The notes: generated from the letters alone by a model not told the origin. 64,000 bases of DNA from Hirsutella rhossiliensis (GCF_020360975.1 NW_025408671.1:2294001-2358000), one strand, 5' to 3'; shown: positions 11,126 through 20,019, numbered from the stretch's first letter. Numbers and translations are program-made.

Positions 11126-14100
11126 CTAGGTAGTTTAAGGGCTTTGCTTTATAATAAATACTATTTTTATCTCTACTTATACTATTACGCTTATATTGCC
11201 TATATTACTATAACTACCCCCTTTACTATACCTACTTTATAGTCCTAGCCTAGGCTATTATTAGTAGTCTACTAGTCTATTATTCTTGTCTACTATTTTA
11301 AATAAAGCTTTAAACTTATTAAGGGCTATAGTTCCTATAAACTTATATATAGGTTCCTATATAGGGTCGAGATACTTATGCTACTTAACGAGGACCTCCT
11401 AGCGTTTCCCCCTACTAACCTTTTTCTAGCGCGCGGCCTATATCTCTTTAACCTCGAACTTATCCTCTCTCTCTATTTTAATTATAGGTAGTTAAGCGTC
11501 CGCTACTTCTTATCTAGGTAGCGGGTTAAAGGAGGCTCTATAAAGGAGGTCTATATTAATCTTATTATAGACCCCTATTAAGAGACTATTAAGCTCTATA
11601 ACCTATAGGCTAATAACCCTCTATACTATAAACTTTATATATAGCTAGTTAAGCTTCTTCTTTAGCTATACTAACCTATAATTATAGAGGTCTAGCTATA
11701 CCGTATCTCTTACTATAAACCTATCTACTAAGGCCTTAGTTTTATTAGCGTGCTGCTCTTAATCTTACGCTATAGCGGCTATCTTAGATTAGTAATAATC
11801 TATAGTCTCTTATAGCTTTTATATAAATATAGAAGCGCGGCCCTTTAGTAATAAATTACTATACTACTCCGCTACTATATCTATAGTAAAGGGAACTAAT
11901 AAGGGTAGTTTAAAGCTATACGTTATAAAAAAAGGGGCTATTTTAATAGAAGTATATAGTCTACTATTTAACGTAAGTTAGGCCGCGGGGAGCTAACGGT
12001 CTTAGTTTACTTAGTTATAGGCTACGACGGCCTATAAGTAAGCCTATACCTCTTAGTTAACCCTCTTAGGCCCTCCGTTAGTCTATAGGTAATATACTAT
12101 ACTAAGTAGCTATATAATCTAAAGTAGCTAGTATAAGTACTATTAAAAGCGGCTAGTTTAATTTAATCCCTTATTACTTATAATAGAGGCTAGCTAGCTA
12201 TATAAGCGGGCCTAGTACTATAAGAAGCGCTCTATATAGGACTTTATATTTATAGATAGTATTAGCTTTAATACTATAGACTTACTAAGTCGGTCCTTAA
12301 TTACCTATATATAGCGGTTACCGCCCTCTATAAGTAGGAGGTTTATTATAAAGTCTATCTATATATATATATAGAACTAGTTAGGTACCGGAAGCTACTT
12401 AAGTAGCCCCTTAAGCTACGCCCTTTAAATCTTAGTATAGCTATAAATATCGTAGTTATAAAAGAAGCAGCGAACGTAGTACTATAGGAGGGGCTAGTAG
12501 AAATCCCTCGCGAGGCCTACTACTATACCTTGCCTACCTAGGTAGCCTATAATACTAGAGTTATAGACGAGCTAAACTAGCTTCCCTTAGAGCTCGTTCC
12601 GTTTATCTAGCTCTAGCGGTCTATCCTTCTCCTTAGCTTCTATAGTATATAGCGCGACCGGCACCTATAGTCTCCCCCGCTAATATAGGTGCCCCTATAG
12701 GTCGATATAATAGTCAGCTACTTATACCTTTAGCTTTAGCTTTAGATTAAGGTATTAAGCGCCGAAGTTAACGGCGTAGCGTACGCTCTTATAGGTATAG
12801 TCTAGAGACGATATCCTATCCTATAAGCGCTAAAGGACCTTATCTTAAAATACCTATGCTATACGCGCCCCTAGGCTAGTTTATCCCTCCTCGCTAAGCC
12901 GAGGTAAAGGTATAAGGGAAGGCTTATCTATTAGCGCCGCGCCTTCCTTTACTAAGGAAGCCCCTATATAAGTCCGTAGCGCTTCTTATAGGATAAGCTA
13001 TAAATCCTAGGCCTTAATATCCGCTCCTATCGGCGGGCCGGTCTTAATCCCTTTAAGAAAGCGTATCTAGGACTATAGAGTCCCGCCCTAGCTAGTACTT
13101 AATTAAGAAGTTAAAGCGTAAGAGATACTCTACCTAGCGGGCTTACCGCTCTAAGAGGTGCTAGCGAGTTATAAAGTACTTAAGGTTCTTATAGTTTATA
13201 AGAGCCTTAAAGCTCTTATAGCTCTAGAGCTCTACTTACTATTACTTAAGGTAGCTAATAATCGCTAGTATCTCCTTATTATAAATAGCGTAATTCCGCT
13301 CTACTAAGGTTAGCTTATAAGAGTAGAACGCTATTAGTTGCTTCCGCCCGTCTACCTCTTAAAAGAGCGTTCCTTTAAGTACCTAGCTACTATAGTTTGC
13401 TTTAACTAACGTAGACCGGTTAAAGTCCTACTAAAGTAGTATTAAGGCTTAAGAGAATAGGTCCTTAAGTATATAGAACGCTCCTTCTTATATAGGCCCC
13501 TAGTAAAAAGCGGTCTAGTTCTTAGTAATCTCGTTTAAGGGTATTATAATATAGAAGAAGCCCTTAATAAATATCCTATAATAGTTCGCGAACTTAAAGA
13601 AGCTCTATATACCTATCTATATAGTTAGGGTAGCTTAGTCTTAAATCGCTTAGATCTTTATAGGATCTACCTATATACTTACGCTAGCGTAGATAATAAA
13701 GCCTAGGTACTTAACCCTCTTAACCCTAAATTTATACTTATCTAGGTCGAGGTAGAGCCTATAAAGTTAGAGGCGCTCTAAGACCCTCTATACTTTCTAT
13801 ATATAGTCCTTATAAAAGCCGCTTATATAAATAAGGATATTATCTATATATATAGAGGCGAACTTATTAAGGAAGTCCTAAAGTACGTTATTAATATAAT
13901 ACTAAAAGGTAGCGGGCGCTCTTAAGAGGCTAAAGGGCGTTATAAGCTACTTAAATAAGCTATAGCGTATATAGAACGCTATCTTCTACTTATTACCCTT
14001 TAAGATCTATACCTTATAGAACGCTTATTTTATATCTAGCTTCGTAAACTACTTTACCTTTAAAAGGTTATAGAGCGTATCTAAGATTAAGGGTAAGGGG

Positions 14101-14640
14101 TAGCGGTCTAGCCTTATAATTATATTTAGAGCCCTATAGTTATAATAGAACTATATCCCGCCTCTTAGTTTATATATAAATAGGACTAGCGCTCTTACTT
14201 TAAAGCTACTTACTTAAATAAAACCCTTATCTAAGAGGTCCCTTAGCGTCTTCTTTAGTACTAGTAGCTCCGCGTATAATATACTATATAGCGGTCCGAA
14301 TAGTATAGGTAGTTCCTACCCCTTCTTATTAGTATAGAGTACGATCTTATAGTCTACCCCTAGCTTATATAGGTTAAGCTTATCCGCTTCCTAGGACTTA
14401 AATAGCGGTAGGAGGTCGTAAAAGCGCTCTAGTATCTATTACTATAGCTTAGAGGGCGACTTTAGCTTCTTTACTTAGAGGGCCTTATCGATATCTACTA
14501 GGCTAACTACATAGACCGCTATATTAGCCGCTACCCGGCCTTCCTCCCGCTCTAACCGTCGTATAGTTCTTATAAAGATAAAGGCAAGGACTTCTTATAC
14601 TAAGTATAAAGCTTATACGCTTAGTCCTACGCCTATAGAA

Positions 14641-14885
14641 TATTACGAACTAGCTAACCGTAAGGGGAAGACGGTTAGAATATAGGCCGTATAGTCGAAG
14701 CATAGGGTGCTAGGCGCTATAGACCACGGAAGAACCGTTAACACAAAGGTCACGTAACGGATTAGTTAGATTAGTTAGATCGGACGATCGATACTAAGTA
14801 AACCGAGCACCGATTAGTCTAATTAGTTAGATTAGCTAGATTAGTACTAAGTAGACTAAACGGGCTAAATACGATAGGCAATATC
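14641..14885. other. Unassigned junction sequence with repeated TTAGATTAG motifs
   Basis: This 245-bp piece separates the truncated end of Gypsy B1 from LTR fragments of Gypsy A and matches neither. It retains some CpA (for example around 14,700-14,750), unlike its neighbours. Between about 14,758 and 14,860 the motif GATTAGTTAGATTAG and variants occur several times, giving a short imperfect repeat. It could be a remnant of pre-insertion host DNA or of another element. Confidence 0.4.
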
Positions 14886-15141
14886 GTTATAGTAAGGGGG
14901 CTATAGGTATATATAGCTACCTACTTTTACTCCTTTAGATAGATAGCTCTTTAGCTTTTAATATAGATCTTTATTACGATTCTATCTCTAATTCTAATTA
15001 CCTAGTTATAGTCTACGGTCTATAACCTCCGACTTATTACTAACGTAATATACTTATTATTGCTTAGACCACGCCTTATTATATCTACTAATATAAACCC
15101 CTCGATAGGTTTATCCCTTAGGAATAACACCGGTCGTTATA
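14886..15141 (+). repeat. Inverted, truncated LTR of Gypsy family A
   Basis: The reverse complement of this segment matches the first ~256 bases of the A1 LTR (18,758 onward), ending exactly at the LTR terminus (CGGTCGTTATA at 15,131-15,141). It is cut at the left, so the other half of this LTR is missing. Confidence 0.7.
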
Positions 15142-15522
15142 TATATTACGTTAGTAATAAGTTAGAGGTCGTAAACTATAGACTATAACTAGGTAATTAA
15201 AATTAAAGATAGAATTATAATAAAGATCTATATTAAAAGCTAGAGAGCTATCTATCTAAAGGAGTAAAAGTAGGTAGCTATATATACTTATAAAGACTAT
15301 CCTTAGATTATAGTTCTAGCTATAATCCCTTTTATAGCTTACTATAGCTTACTTATAAGCTATGCTCCTAAGTAGTAATCTATCTATATAAAGCTTACTT
15401 AGCTTATATACGCTCTAGGTAAGCTAAGCTTAAGTAACTTCTCGTCTTAACTATTATTCCGAGCTACCTTATTATATAAATATAGCTAGCTCTCTTATAG
15501 CCCGCTAGCTATAGTTATAATA
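15142..15522 (-). repeat. Partial LTR of Gypsy family A
   Basis: The segment matches the A1 LTR from about 80 bases in to its end (GTTATAATA at 15,514-15,522), in the same orientation as A1. It abuts the inverted LTR piece on the left and resumes copia1 sequence on the right. The unoccupied version of that right flank is seen in copia2 (reverse complement near 58,965). The shared portion of the two pieces forms an inverted repeat of roughly 175-bp arms. Confidence 0.7.
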
Positions 15523-15908
15523 TCTTTAAGAGGAAGGAATCTTTTAGGATATAATATCGAAGCCTACGAGGCTAGTCTAGAAGAATTAGACTATTAGGCT
15601 TATCGAGGAAAAATTCGGTTAATTTATTCTCGAATTCTAACTTATCCTTAAGAAGGAATCTCTTAAAAAGTTAGCTTTCCTTACTAAGAGGGTAGGTTCT
15701 AAGGACCCTCTTATAGTAGCCTAAGGAGACGGTTATTTTTAGTATATACGACTTAGTTACCTAGGCCCCCTAGCTTTATATAAGCTAGGTTTATAATAAG
15801 GCGTATAAATAAGGGGCCTAAAGACCGTTAAATATAAATACTATAGCTAAGGGAAGACTAAGAAACGAATTTTTAGACGGACCCTAATATAGCCGGACTA
15901 GCTATATA

Positions 15909-15990
15909 ACGTAATCTACCCCCTTCCTGGTCACACCCCCTACCTGCTCAAAAATTCCCCACCCAAGCGACCCGCACCTCATGGCGAGAC
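15909..15990 (+). repeat. Left terminal inverted repeat of the pogo element
   Basis: The 82 bases pair with the reverse complement of 17,776-17,857 with four mismatches. It starts ACGTAATCTACCCCC and ends 12 bases before the transposase start codon, so the promoter must lie within the repeat. Confidence 0.92.
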
Positions 15991-16002
15991 AGGCCGACCA
16001 CC

Positions 16003-17343
16003 ATGACGGAAATTCGAGACCAATCGATTCCACGCGAAGAACGGGTCCTGCTCGCCGTGAAGGCCTATCAGCAAGGCCAATTCGACAGCGCCCACAAGGC
16101 CGCGACGGCATACGATGTCCCTCAATCGACAGTCTCTGCTCGACTGCGCGGTGCCCGGCCCCGACGCGACGCGCAGATGAACAACCGGAAGTTGACGGCG
16201 ACGGAAGAGACTGCCCTCGTACAATGGGTCTTGTCGATGGACGAGCGAGGGATGCCGCCGACAGTGGTCTACACTCGCCGCATGGCCAACTTGTTGCTTT
16301 CGGAGCGCTGCCAAGAAACTGTCGGCGAAAATTGGGTGCGGAAGTTCGTTGGCCGCCACGACGAAATCAAGGCGAAATACTCTCGTCGATACGATTACCA
16401 ACGTGCCAAATGCGAAGACCCGAAGATGATGCAAGAATGGTACGATCGGGTGGCAATGGCGAAACAGAAATGGGGGATTCTTGATGAGGATGTCTACAAC
16501 TTCGATGAGACGGGTTTTCAAATGGGAGTCATTGCGTCGGCAAGAGTCCTTACTCGGTCTGACCGGCGAGGTCGGCCTATGGTCATGCAGCCAGGAAATC
16601 GAGAATGGGTTACCGTAATTGAATCTATTAATTGCCAAGGTTGGGCTTTGCCGGCGATGGTCATCTTCCAGGGCAAGGTGCACCAAGCAAGCTGGTACGA
16701 GGCAGATGTGCCCAAGGACTGGCAGATTGCCGTGAGCGACAAAGGTTGGACTTCCGACGACCTTGGATTGCATTGGTTGAAGGGAGTTTTCGACCCATAC
16801 ACACGGCGCCGTACCGTTGGAACACGCAGACTTCTCATTCTCGACGGGCACGGCAGCCATGTTACGCCGGAGTTCGACAAGTACTGTACGGACAATGCCA
16901 TCGTGGTACTCCAAATGCCAGCTCATTCCTCACATCTCTTACAGCCTCTGGATGTCGGGTGCTTTTCGCCTTTGAAAACGATATATGGGCGGAATGTTCA
17001 AGAGAAGATGCTCGCAGGGGTCAACCACATCGATAAAGAGGACTTCCTGCTTCTGTACATCGAGGCCCGCCGACAAGCGCTCTCCCCGTCGAACATCCGA
17101 AGTGGATTCATGGCCACAGGCCTTTCCCCATTCAATCCGACCCGGGTTCTGTCACGGTTACTAGTTCAGGTTGACAGGAATGGCAACGACAATGCCAACG
17201 ATGACGGCGACAAGCACACCCAAGCCCCAGAAAGCTTGAAGCCCACAAGACCCCTTGCAATGTTAGCCAGCTTACCACTCACGTGGAAGGACTTCTTCAG
17301 CGCCGGCCACAAAATGCGGGCACGCCGGTCTCACAAGCCATAA
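16003..17343 (+). CDS. pogo/Fot1-family transposase (DD35D), main frame
   Basis: The 446-residue protein cuts and joins the TIRs of its own element. Residues ~12-50 form a psq-type helix-turn-helix, ~60-125 a CENP-B/Tc5-type DNA-binding domain, and ~160-345 the DDE catalytic core. Likely catalytic residues are D168 (in NFDETGF), D281 (in LILDGHGSH) and D317 (in LLQPLDVGCF). There are 35 residues between the last two, the DD35D spacing known for Fot1-like enzymes. The start at 16,003 lies 12 bases after the left TIR; an ATG in another frame overlaps the TIR at 15,981. The frame stops at 17,343, but family-like C-terminal sequence continues in another frame, so a frameshift near 17,230-17,260 has cut off the tail. 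The core looks intact and could be active. Confidence 0.9.
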   Translation: MTEIRDQSIPREERVLLAVKAYQQGQFDSAHKAATAYDVPQSTVSARLRGARPRRDAQMNNRKLTATEETALVQWVLSMDERGMPPTVVYTRRMANLLLSERCQETVGENWVRKFVGRHDEIKAKYSRRYDYQRAKCEDPKMMQEWYDRVAMAKQKWGILDEDVYNFDETGFQMGVIASARVLTRSDRRGRPMVMQPGNREWVTVIESINCQGWALPAMVIFQGKVHQASWYEADVPKDWQIAVSDKGWTSDDLGLHWLKGVFDPYTRRRTVGTRRLLILDGHGSHVTPEFDKYCTDNAIVVLQMPAHSSHLLQPLDVGCFSPLKTIYGRNVQEKMLAGVNHIDKEDFLLLYIEARRQALSPSNIRSGFMATGLSPFNPTRVLSRLLVQVDRNGNDNANDDGDKHTQAPESLKPTRPLAMLASLPLTWKDFFSAGHKMRARRSHKP

Positions 17344-17711
17344 ACCAGCTCATCAAAGGATGTCAAATGGCCATGCATAGTGCCGCGCTGCTCGCCGACG
17401 AAAACAGACATCTTCGGTCAGAAAACCAGCGGCGAAAGAGGAAGAGAGAGCAACGACGCGAGTATATTGGTGATGGCGGTGCTCTGTCTGTCGCAGAAGG
17501 CACGGCTAAGATAAAGCGACGGCGAGAAAAGGAAGAGGAACGTGCTAGGCGACTGAGGGCAAGGGAGGATGAGCAGGCAGGGCAACAACTTATCGAGGAG
17601 CAGGCCCGACGGCAGACAGAAGAAGAGCTGTGCGTCCCAAGACGGCGTGCACCACCACGGTGTAGTAAATGCAGGTCATTTGAACATAATGCCCGGACGT
17701 GTAATAGATAG
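17223..17711 (+). pseudogene. C-terminal tail of the pogo transposase, displaced by a frameshift
   Basis: In frame 3 this gives about 160 residues: a leucine/glutamine segment (QAINQLIKGCQMAMHSAALL), a long, strongly basic coiled-coil-like stretch, and a C-terminal zinc-knuckle-like CSKCRSFEHNARTC ending at the stop at 17,709-17,711. Such a tail is usual at the C-terminus of fungal Fot/pogo transposases. The frame differs by one base from the main ORF. I looked for an intron that would join the two (a GT near 17,170 and an AG near 17,230), but the donor is not canonical, no branch site is visible and the phase is wrong, so a mutation is the better explanation. Confidence 0.75.
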
Positions 17712-17775
17712 ACAGGTCTGAATTTACTTGCTTGTTTGTCTCTTGGAATCAATTGCCGTCTGTTGTGTTCGGTTG

Positions 17776-17857
17776 GTCGCGCCATGAGGTACGGGTCGCT
17801 TGGGTGGGGAAATTTTGAGCAGGTAGGGGGTGTGGCCAGGAAGGGGGTAGATTACGT
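17776..17857 (-). repeat. Right terminal inverted repeat of the pogo element
   Basis: Inverted match of 15,909-15,990 over 82 bases with four mismatches, followed by the TA duplication at 17,858-17,859. Confidence 0.92.
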
Positions 17858-17859
17858 TA

Positions 17860-17960
17860 TGTCGGAAAAACGCGGTTGTTAGTTATATGTATTAATTGCA
17901 GCGCACCTGTCGGAGCGCGCGTTCCACTTTTGCCTGCGTGGCGCAATGGTCTTCGCGACA
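17860..17960 (+). repeat. Left LTR of TRIM1
   Basis: 101 bp, TG...CA ends. It still shows normal CpA at most sites, so it has escaped heavy RIP. Confidence 0.9.
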
Positions 17961-17978
17961 GTTATGAGCCCGGGAGGG
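17961..17978 (+). other. TRIM1 primer-binding site (half initiator tRNA-Met)
   Basis: GTTATGAGCCCGGGAGGG starts directly after the LTR. Its complement contains GGGCTCATAAC, the anticodon stem-loop of eukaryotic initiator tRNA-Met. Priming by an internally cleaved initiator tRNA is established for Drosophila copia. The same site appears in TRIM2, copia2 and the Copia fragment at 36,098. Confidence 0.8.
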
Positions 17979-18161
17979 GGTGGCAAACTACCCCCTGCAA
18001 CTTCCGGTGACTGCGCGTTGCGGGGTAATACCCGTAGATAGCCGTGTACCCCTCTCTCTCTTGGATTTCCCTGGGTAATGGGCGCGGTGCTTAGTGTTCG
18101 ACTCCCGCGTCGTAGGCTTAGGTCTAGGAATCCCGGCGGAGCCGCGATCCCTAAGGGGGTG

Positions 18162-18262
18162 TGTCGGAAAAACGCGGTTGTTAGTCATATATGTCAATTG
18201 CAGCGCACCTGTCGGAGCGCGCGTTCTACTTTTGCCTGCGTGGCGCAATAGTCTTCGCGATA
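18162..18262 (+). repeat. Right LTR of TRIM1
   Basis: 101 bp, preceded by the polypurine tract CTAAGGGGGTG. It ends GATA in place of GACA. Followed by target duplication ATATA at 18,263-18,267. Confidence 0.9.
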
Positions 18263-18757
18263 ATATAAGGAAATTTAGGTCGACTAGACTAATATCTCTA
18301 GGGACTAAGAAAGCTTTATTAAGGTAATGTTTTTTATAGACGCTTTTTTAAGGATAGTTTTCCCTTATTTCTTATAGACTTACCTAAGTAAGTATAACTA
18401 GTCTACCCTCTAAGACTTCGTTAACTAGATAAAATCCTACTTTAGCTATAAGGTAAAAAAGATATAGTTTAATAGAGAGCTATTTACGAAAGATATCTTA
18501 AAGTAGCTTTAAAAAGGGGGCATTTTACCCCTCTTATTAGCACTAAATACCTAGGCCTAGAACGGAGGGGTAGAAAGATTAAGGGGTGCTATAATAAAAA
18601 GGGCCCGTACGATAAGACTTACTATAAAGCTTCCCTACGACCTTTAAAGGGAAGTCGTTAAGACCGCCTATTACCTTTAGAACCGGACCCTAAGGACCTA
18701 AGGAATAGACTAGAAATCCCCCTTTAAGCTCTTTACGAAGAAGAGGGCCTTGCTAGC
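18263..18757 (+). pseudogene. copia1 integrase remnant
   Basis: The frame around 18,520-18,690 reads a Ty1/Copia integrase core: NGGVERLRGAIIKRART, then LPYDL-[stop]-REVVKTAYYL-[stop]-NRT. It corresponds to the conserved 'QNGVAER...ARALL...LP..LW.EAV.TAVYL.NR' region, with TAG where Gln or Trp codons stood. The piece begins right after TRIM1 and ends at the CTAGC duplicated by Gypsy A1 insertion. Copia2 has the continuous version (reverse complement near 58,100-58,620). Confidence 0.75.
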
Positions 18758-19216
18758 TATAACGACCGGTGTTATTCCTAAGGGATAAACCTATCGAGGG
18801 GTTTATATTAATAGATATAATAGGGCGTGGTCTAAGTAATAATAAGTATATTACGTTAGTAATAAGTCGGGGGTCGTAGACCGTAGACTATAACTAGGTA
18901 ATTAGAATTAGAGATAGAATCGTAATAAAGATCTATATTAAAAGCTAGAGAGCTATCTATTTAAAGGAGTAAAAGTAGGTAGCTATATATACCTATAGAG
19001 ACTATCCTTAGATCCGTAATCCCCTTTATAGCTTACTATAGCTTACTCGTAAGCTATACTCTTAAGTAGTAATCTATTTATATAAGGCTTACTTAGCTTA
19101 CGTATACTCTAGGTAAGCTAAGCCTAAGTAACTTTTCGTCCTAACTATTATTCCGAGCCGCCTTATTATATAAACGTGGCCGGCTCTCCTATAGCCCGCT
19201 AACTATAGTTATAATA
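18758..19216 (-). repeat. 3' LTR of Gypsy A1 (459 bp)
   Basis: Direct-repeat partner of 26,110-26,579. Polypurine tract on the minus strand at 19,217-19,236 fixes this as the 3' LTR. Confidence 0.9.
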
Positions 19217-19315
19217 CGATATCTCCCCTTCTTTTAGTCTTATCTATAAGACCTACTACTACCTTAGCCGCTATATATAAATATACCCTTATCGCGCGTA
19301 TATATATTCCCGGTT

Positions 19316-20010
19316 TCGTCCTTTCTATCCCTTAGGATATACTACTAATAGTATATTTAGTCGCGTGCTAAAGGATCGTTCTTATAAGACCCTTAAGCGT
19401 ATTCGTTTAGCTAAGTCTATTAATTATCTTAGTTTTAACGTTATACTATATTCTTTTTATTCGTCGCGCGGCTTCCGCTATAAAATGCTAGAGAAATCTT
19501 CTAAGTATGCCGAATATATATAGCAGGGTCGTTCCTACGATACGTTAAGCGTAGCGATTAGCTCTCGTAGGTAACTTCGTTATCCTACTTATTATTTAAA
19601 GCTAATATGTTTTCTAGTATCCCGAATAAATCTAGAGTCCGATCGATTAGATAAAGAAGAAGAAATTGCTAAGGAGCGAATATTAAAAGCTTAAGCCGAC
19701 CTAAACGAAGCCTTAGCTTATTTAGCGCGGCTTCGCTATTAAAAGCGCTAGCTAAAGATAAAGGGTACTAAGATAGTCCGTTAGGGCCTTCGTTCTTTAA
19801 ATAACCTTAACGAGGCTAAGCGCTAAGAATCTAAAGCGGTAGTCGATATTTAGTCTATAAGTAGATTTAATATAATTAATTAGAATGCTATTAGTTCGTT
19901 AGGCGATTTTATAATACTTAGGGGGGATTTTACTAGTAGAACTATCGAAGTAGAGAACTATAGTAGGTTAAGTACTTAAATAGTTCCTAGGTATTTTCTT
20001 CTAGTCTATA
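19316..20010 (+). pseudogene. Antisense ORF of Gypsy A1, Cys-motif plus coiled coil
   Basis: One plus-strand frame runs about 230 codons, broken only by TAA/TAG. Near 19,500-19,545 it reads KYAEYI-x-QGRSYD, which, undoing Cys-to-Tyr RIP changes, resembles a C-x2-C-x5-C type metal-binding motif. Near 19,650-19,800 comes a charged helical stretch (KEEEIAKERILKA, then ADLNEALAYLARL) typical of a coiled coil. The ORF starts about 100 bp inside the 3' LTR and runs opposite to pol. I believe similar Cys-plus-coil 'hypothetical proteins' are common near fungal Gypsy elements, but this is from memory. Function unknown. Confidence 0.55.
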
Positions 20011-20019
20011 TCCCTTCTA

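Larger units (their letters stand above)
9468..14640 (-). mobile_element. Ty3/Gypsy chromovirus family B, copy B1 (decayed, 5' truncated)
   Basis: Order along the minus strand: part of pol from 14,640, reverse transcriptase with a YIDN box near 13,839-13,850 (Asp-to-Asn relative to YIDD), RNase H, integrase, a chromodomain-like C-terminus near 11,330-11,560 (clearer in the fragment at 46,545-46,810), then an opposite-strand ORF (10,085-11,125), polypurine tract and 3' LTR. A chromodomain after integrase defines chromoviruses. Alignment with B3 shows that gag, protease and the 5' LTR are absent: similarity stops near 14,640. The body has almost no CpA/TpG, so all frames carry TAA/TAG. Confidence 0.75.
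15909..17857 (+). mobile_element. pogo/Fot1-like DNA transposon, 1,949 bp, un-RIPed
   Basis: 82-bp terminal inverted repeats at 15,909-15,990 and 17,776-17,857 differ at four positions. The element is flanked by TA at 15,907-15,908 and 17,858-17,859, the target duplication of the Tc1/mariner-pogo superfamily. TIRs begin ACGTAATC, which I associate with fungal Fot-type elements. It contains one transposase gene. CpA and TpG are at normal levels, in abrupt contrast to the decayed copia1 sequence on the left, so it either arrived after the last RIP cycle or is a single copy that RIP does not detect. It sits exactly against the left LTR of TRIM1. Confidence 0.93.
17860..18262 (+). mobile_element. 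TRIM1: non-coding miniature LTR retrotransposon, 403 bp
   Basis: Two 101-bp direct repeats (17,860-17,960 and 18,162-18,262) flank a 201-bp core with no coding capacity. LTRs begin TGTCGG and end CTTCGCGACA (the second ends GATA). The core starts with GTTATGAGCCCGGGAGG, complementary to the anticodon arm of initiator tRNA-Met, and ends with the purine tract AAGGGGG before the right LTR. Once the pogo element is removed, both flanks are ATATA, and the empty site carrying one ATATA is present in copia2 (reverse complement near 58,595). The two LTRs differ by seven transitions, all of the CpA/TpA type. These are the marks of a terminal-repeat retrotransposon in miniature, which needs another element's proteins. 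Confidence 0.9.

Noticed and set aside
1..15900. Mitochondrial or AT-rich bacterial origin for the low-GC sequence
   Set aside because: The AT richness comes from loss of CpA/TpG only, CpG is kept, and decayed Gypsy and Copia proteins are readable with RIP-type changes.
15979..16926. Long open frames antisense to, or overlapping, the pogo transposase (315, 167, 134 and 127 codons)
   Set aside because: They overlap a gene with intact catalytic motifs and have no recognisable domain; they are shadows of a GC-rich coding strand.
17170..17230. Intron joining the two transposase frames
   Set aside because: Donor GTTGAC is not canonical, no branch-site match was seen and the resulting phase does not restore the second frame.
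17936..18106. Possible tRNA gene or tRNA-derived SINE in TRIM1, from an A-box-like TGGCGCAATGG and a B-box-like GTTCGACTCCC
   Set aside because: The two boxes are ~150 bp apart and no cloverleaf forms. The paired terminal repeats, primer site, purine tract and 5-bp duplication fit a miniature LTR element better.
17860..18262. CRISPR-like direct repeats
   Set aside because: Only two copies of 101 bp around a single 201-bp core, in a eukaryotic setting, with target duplications.
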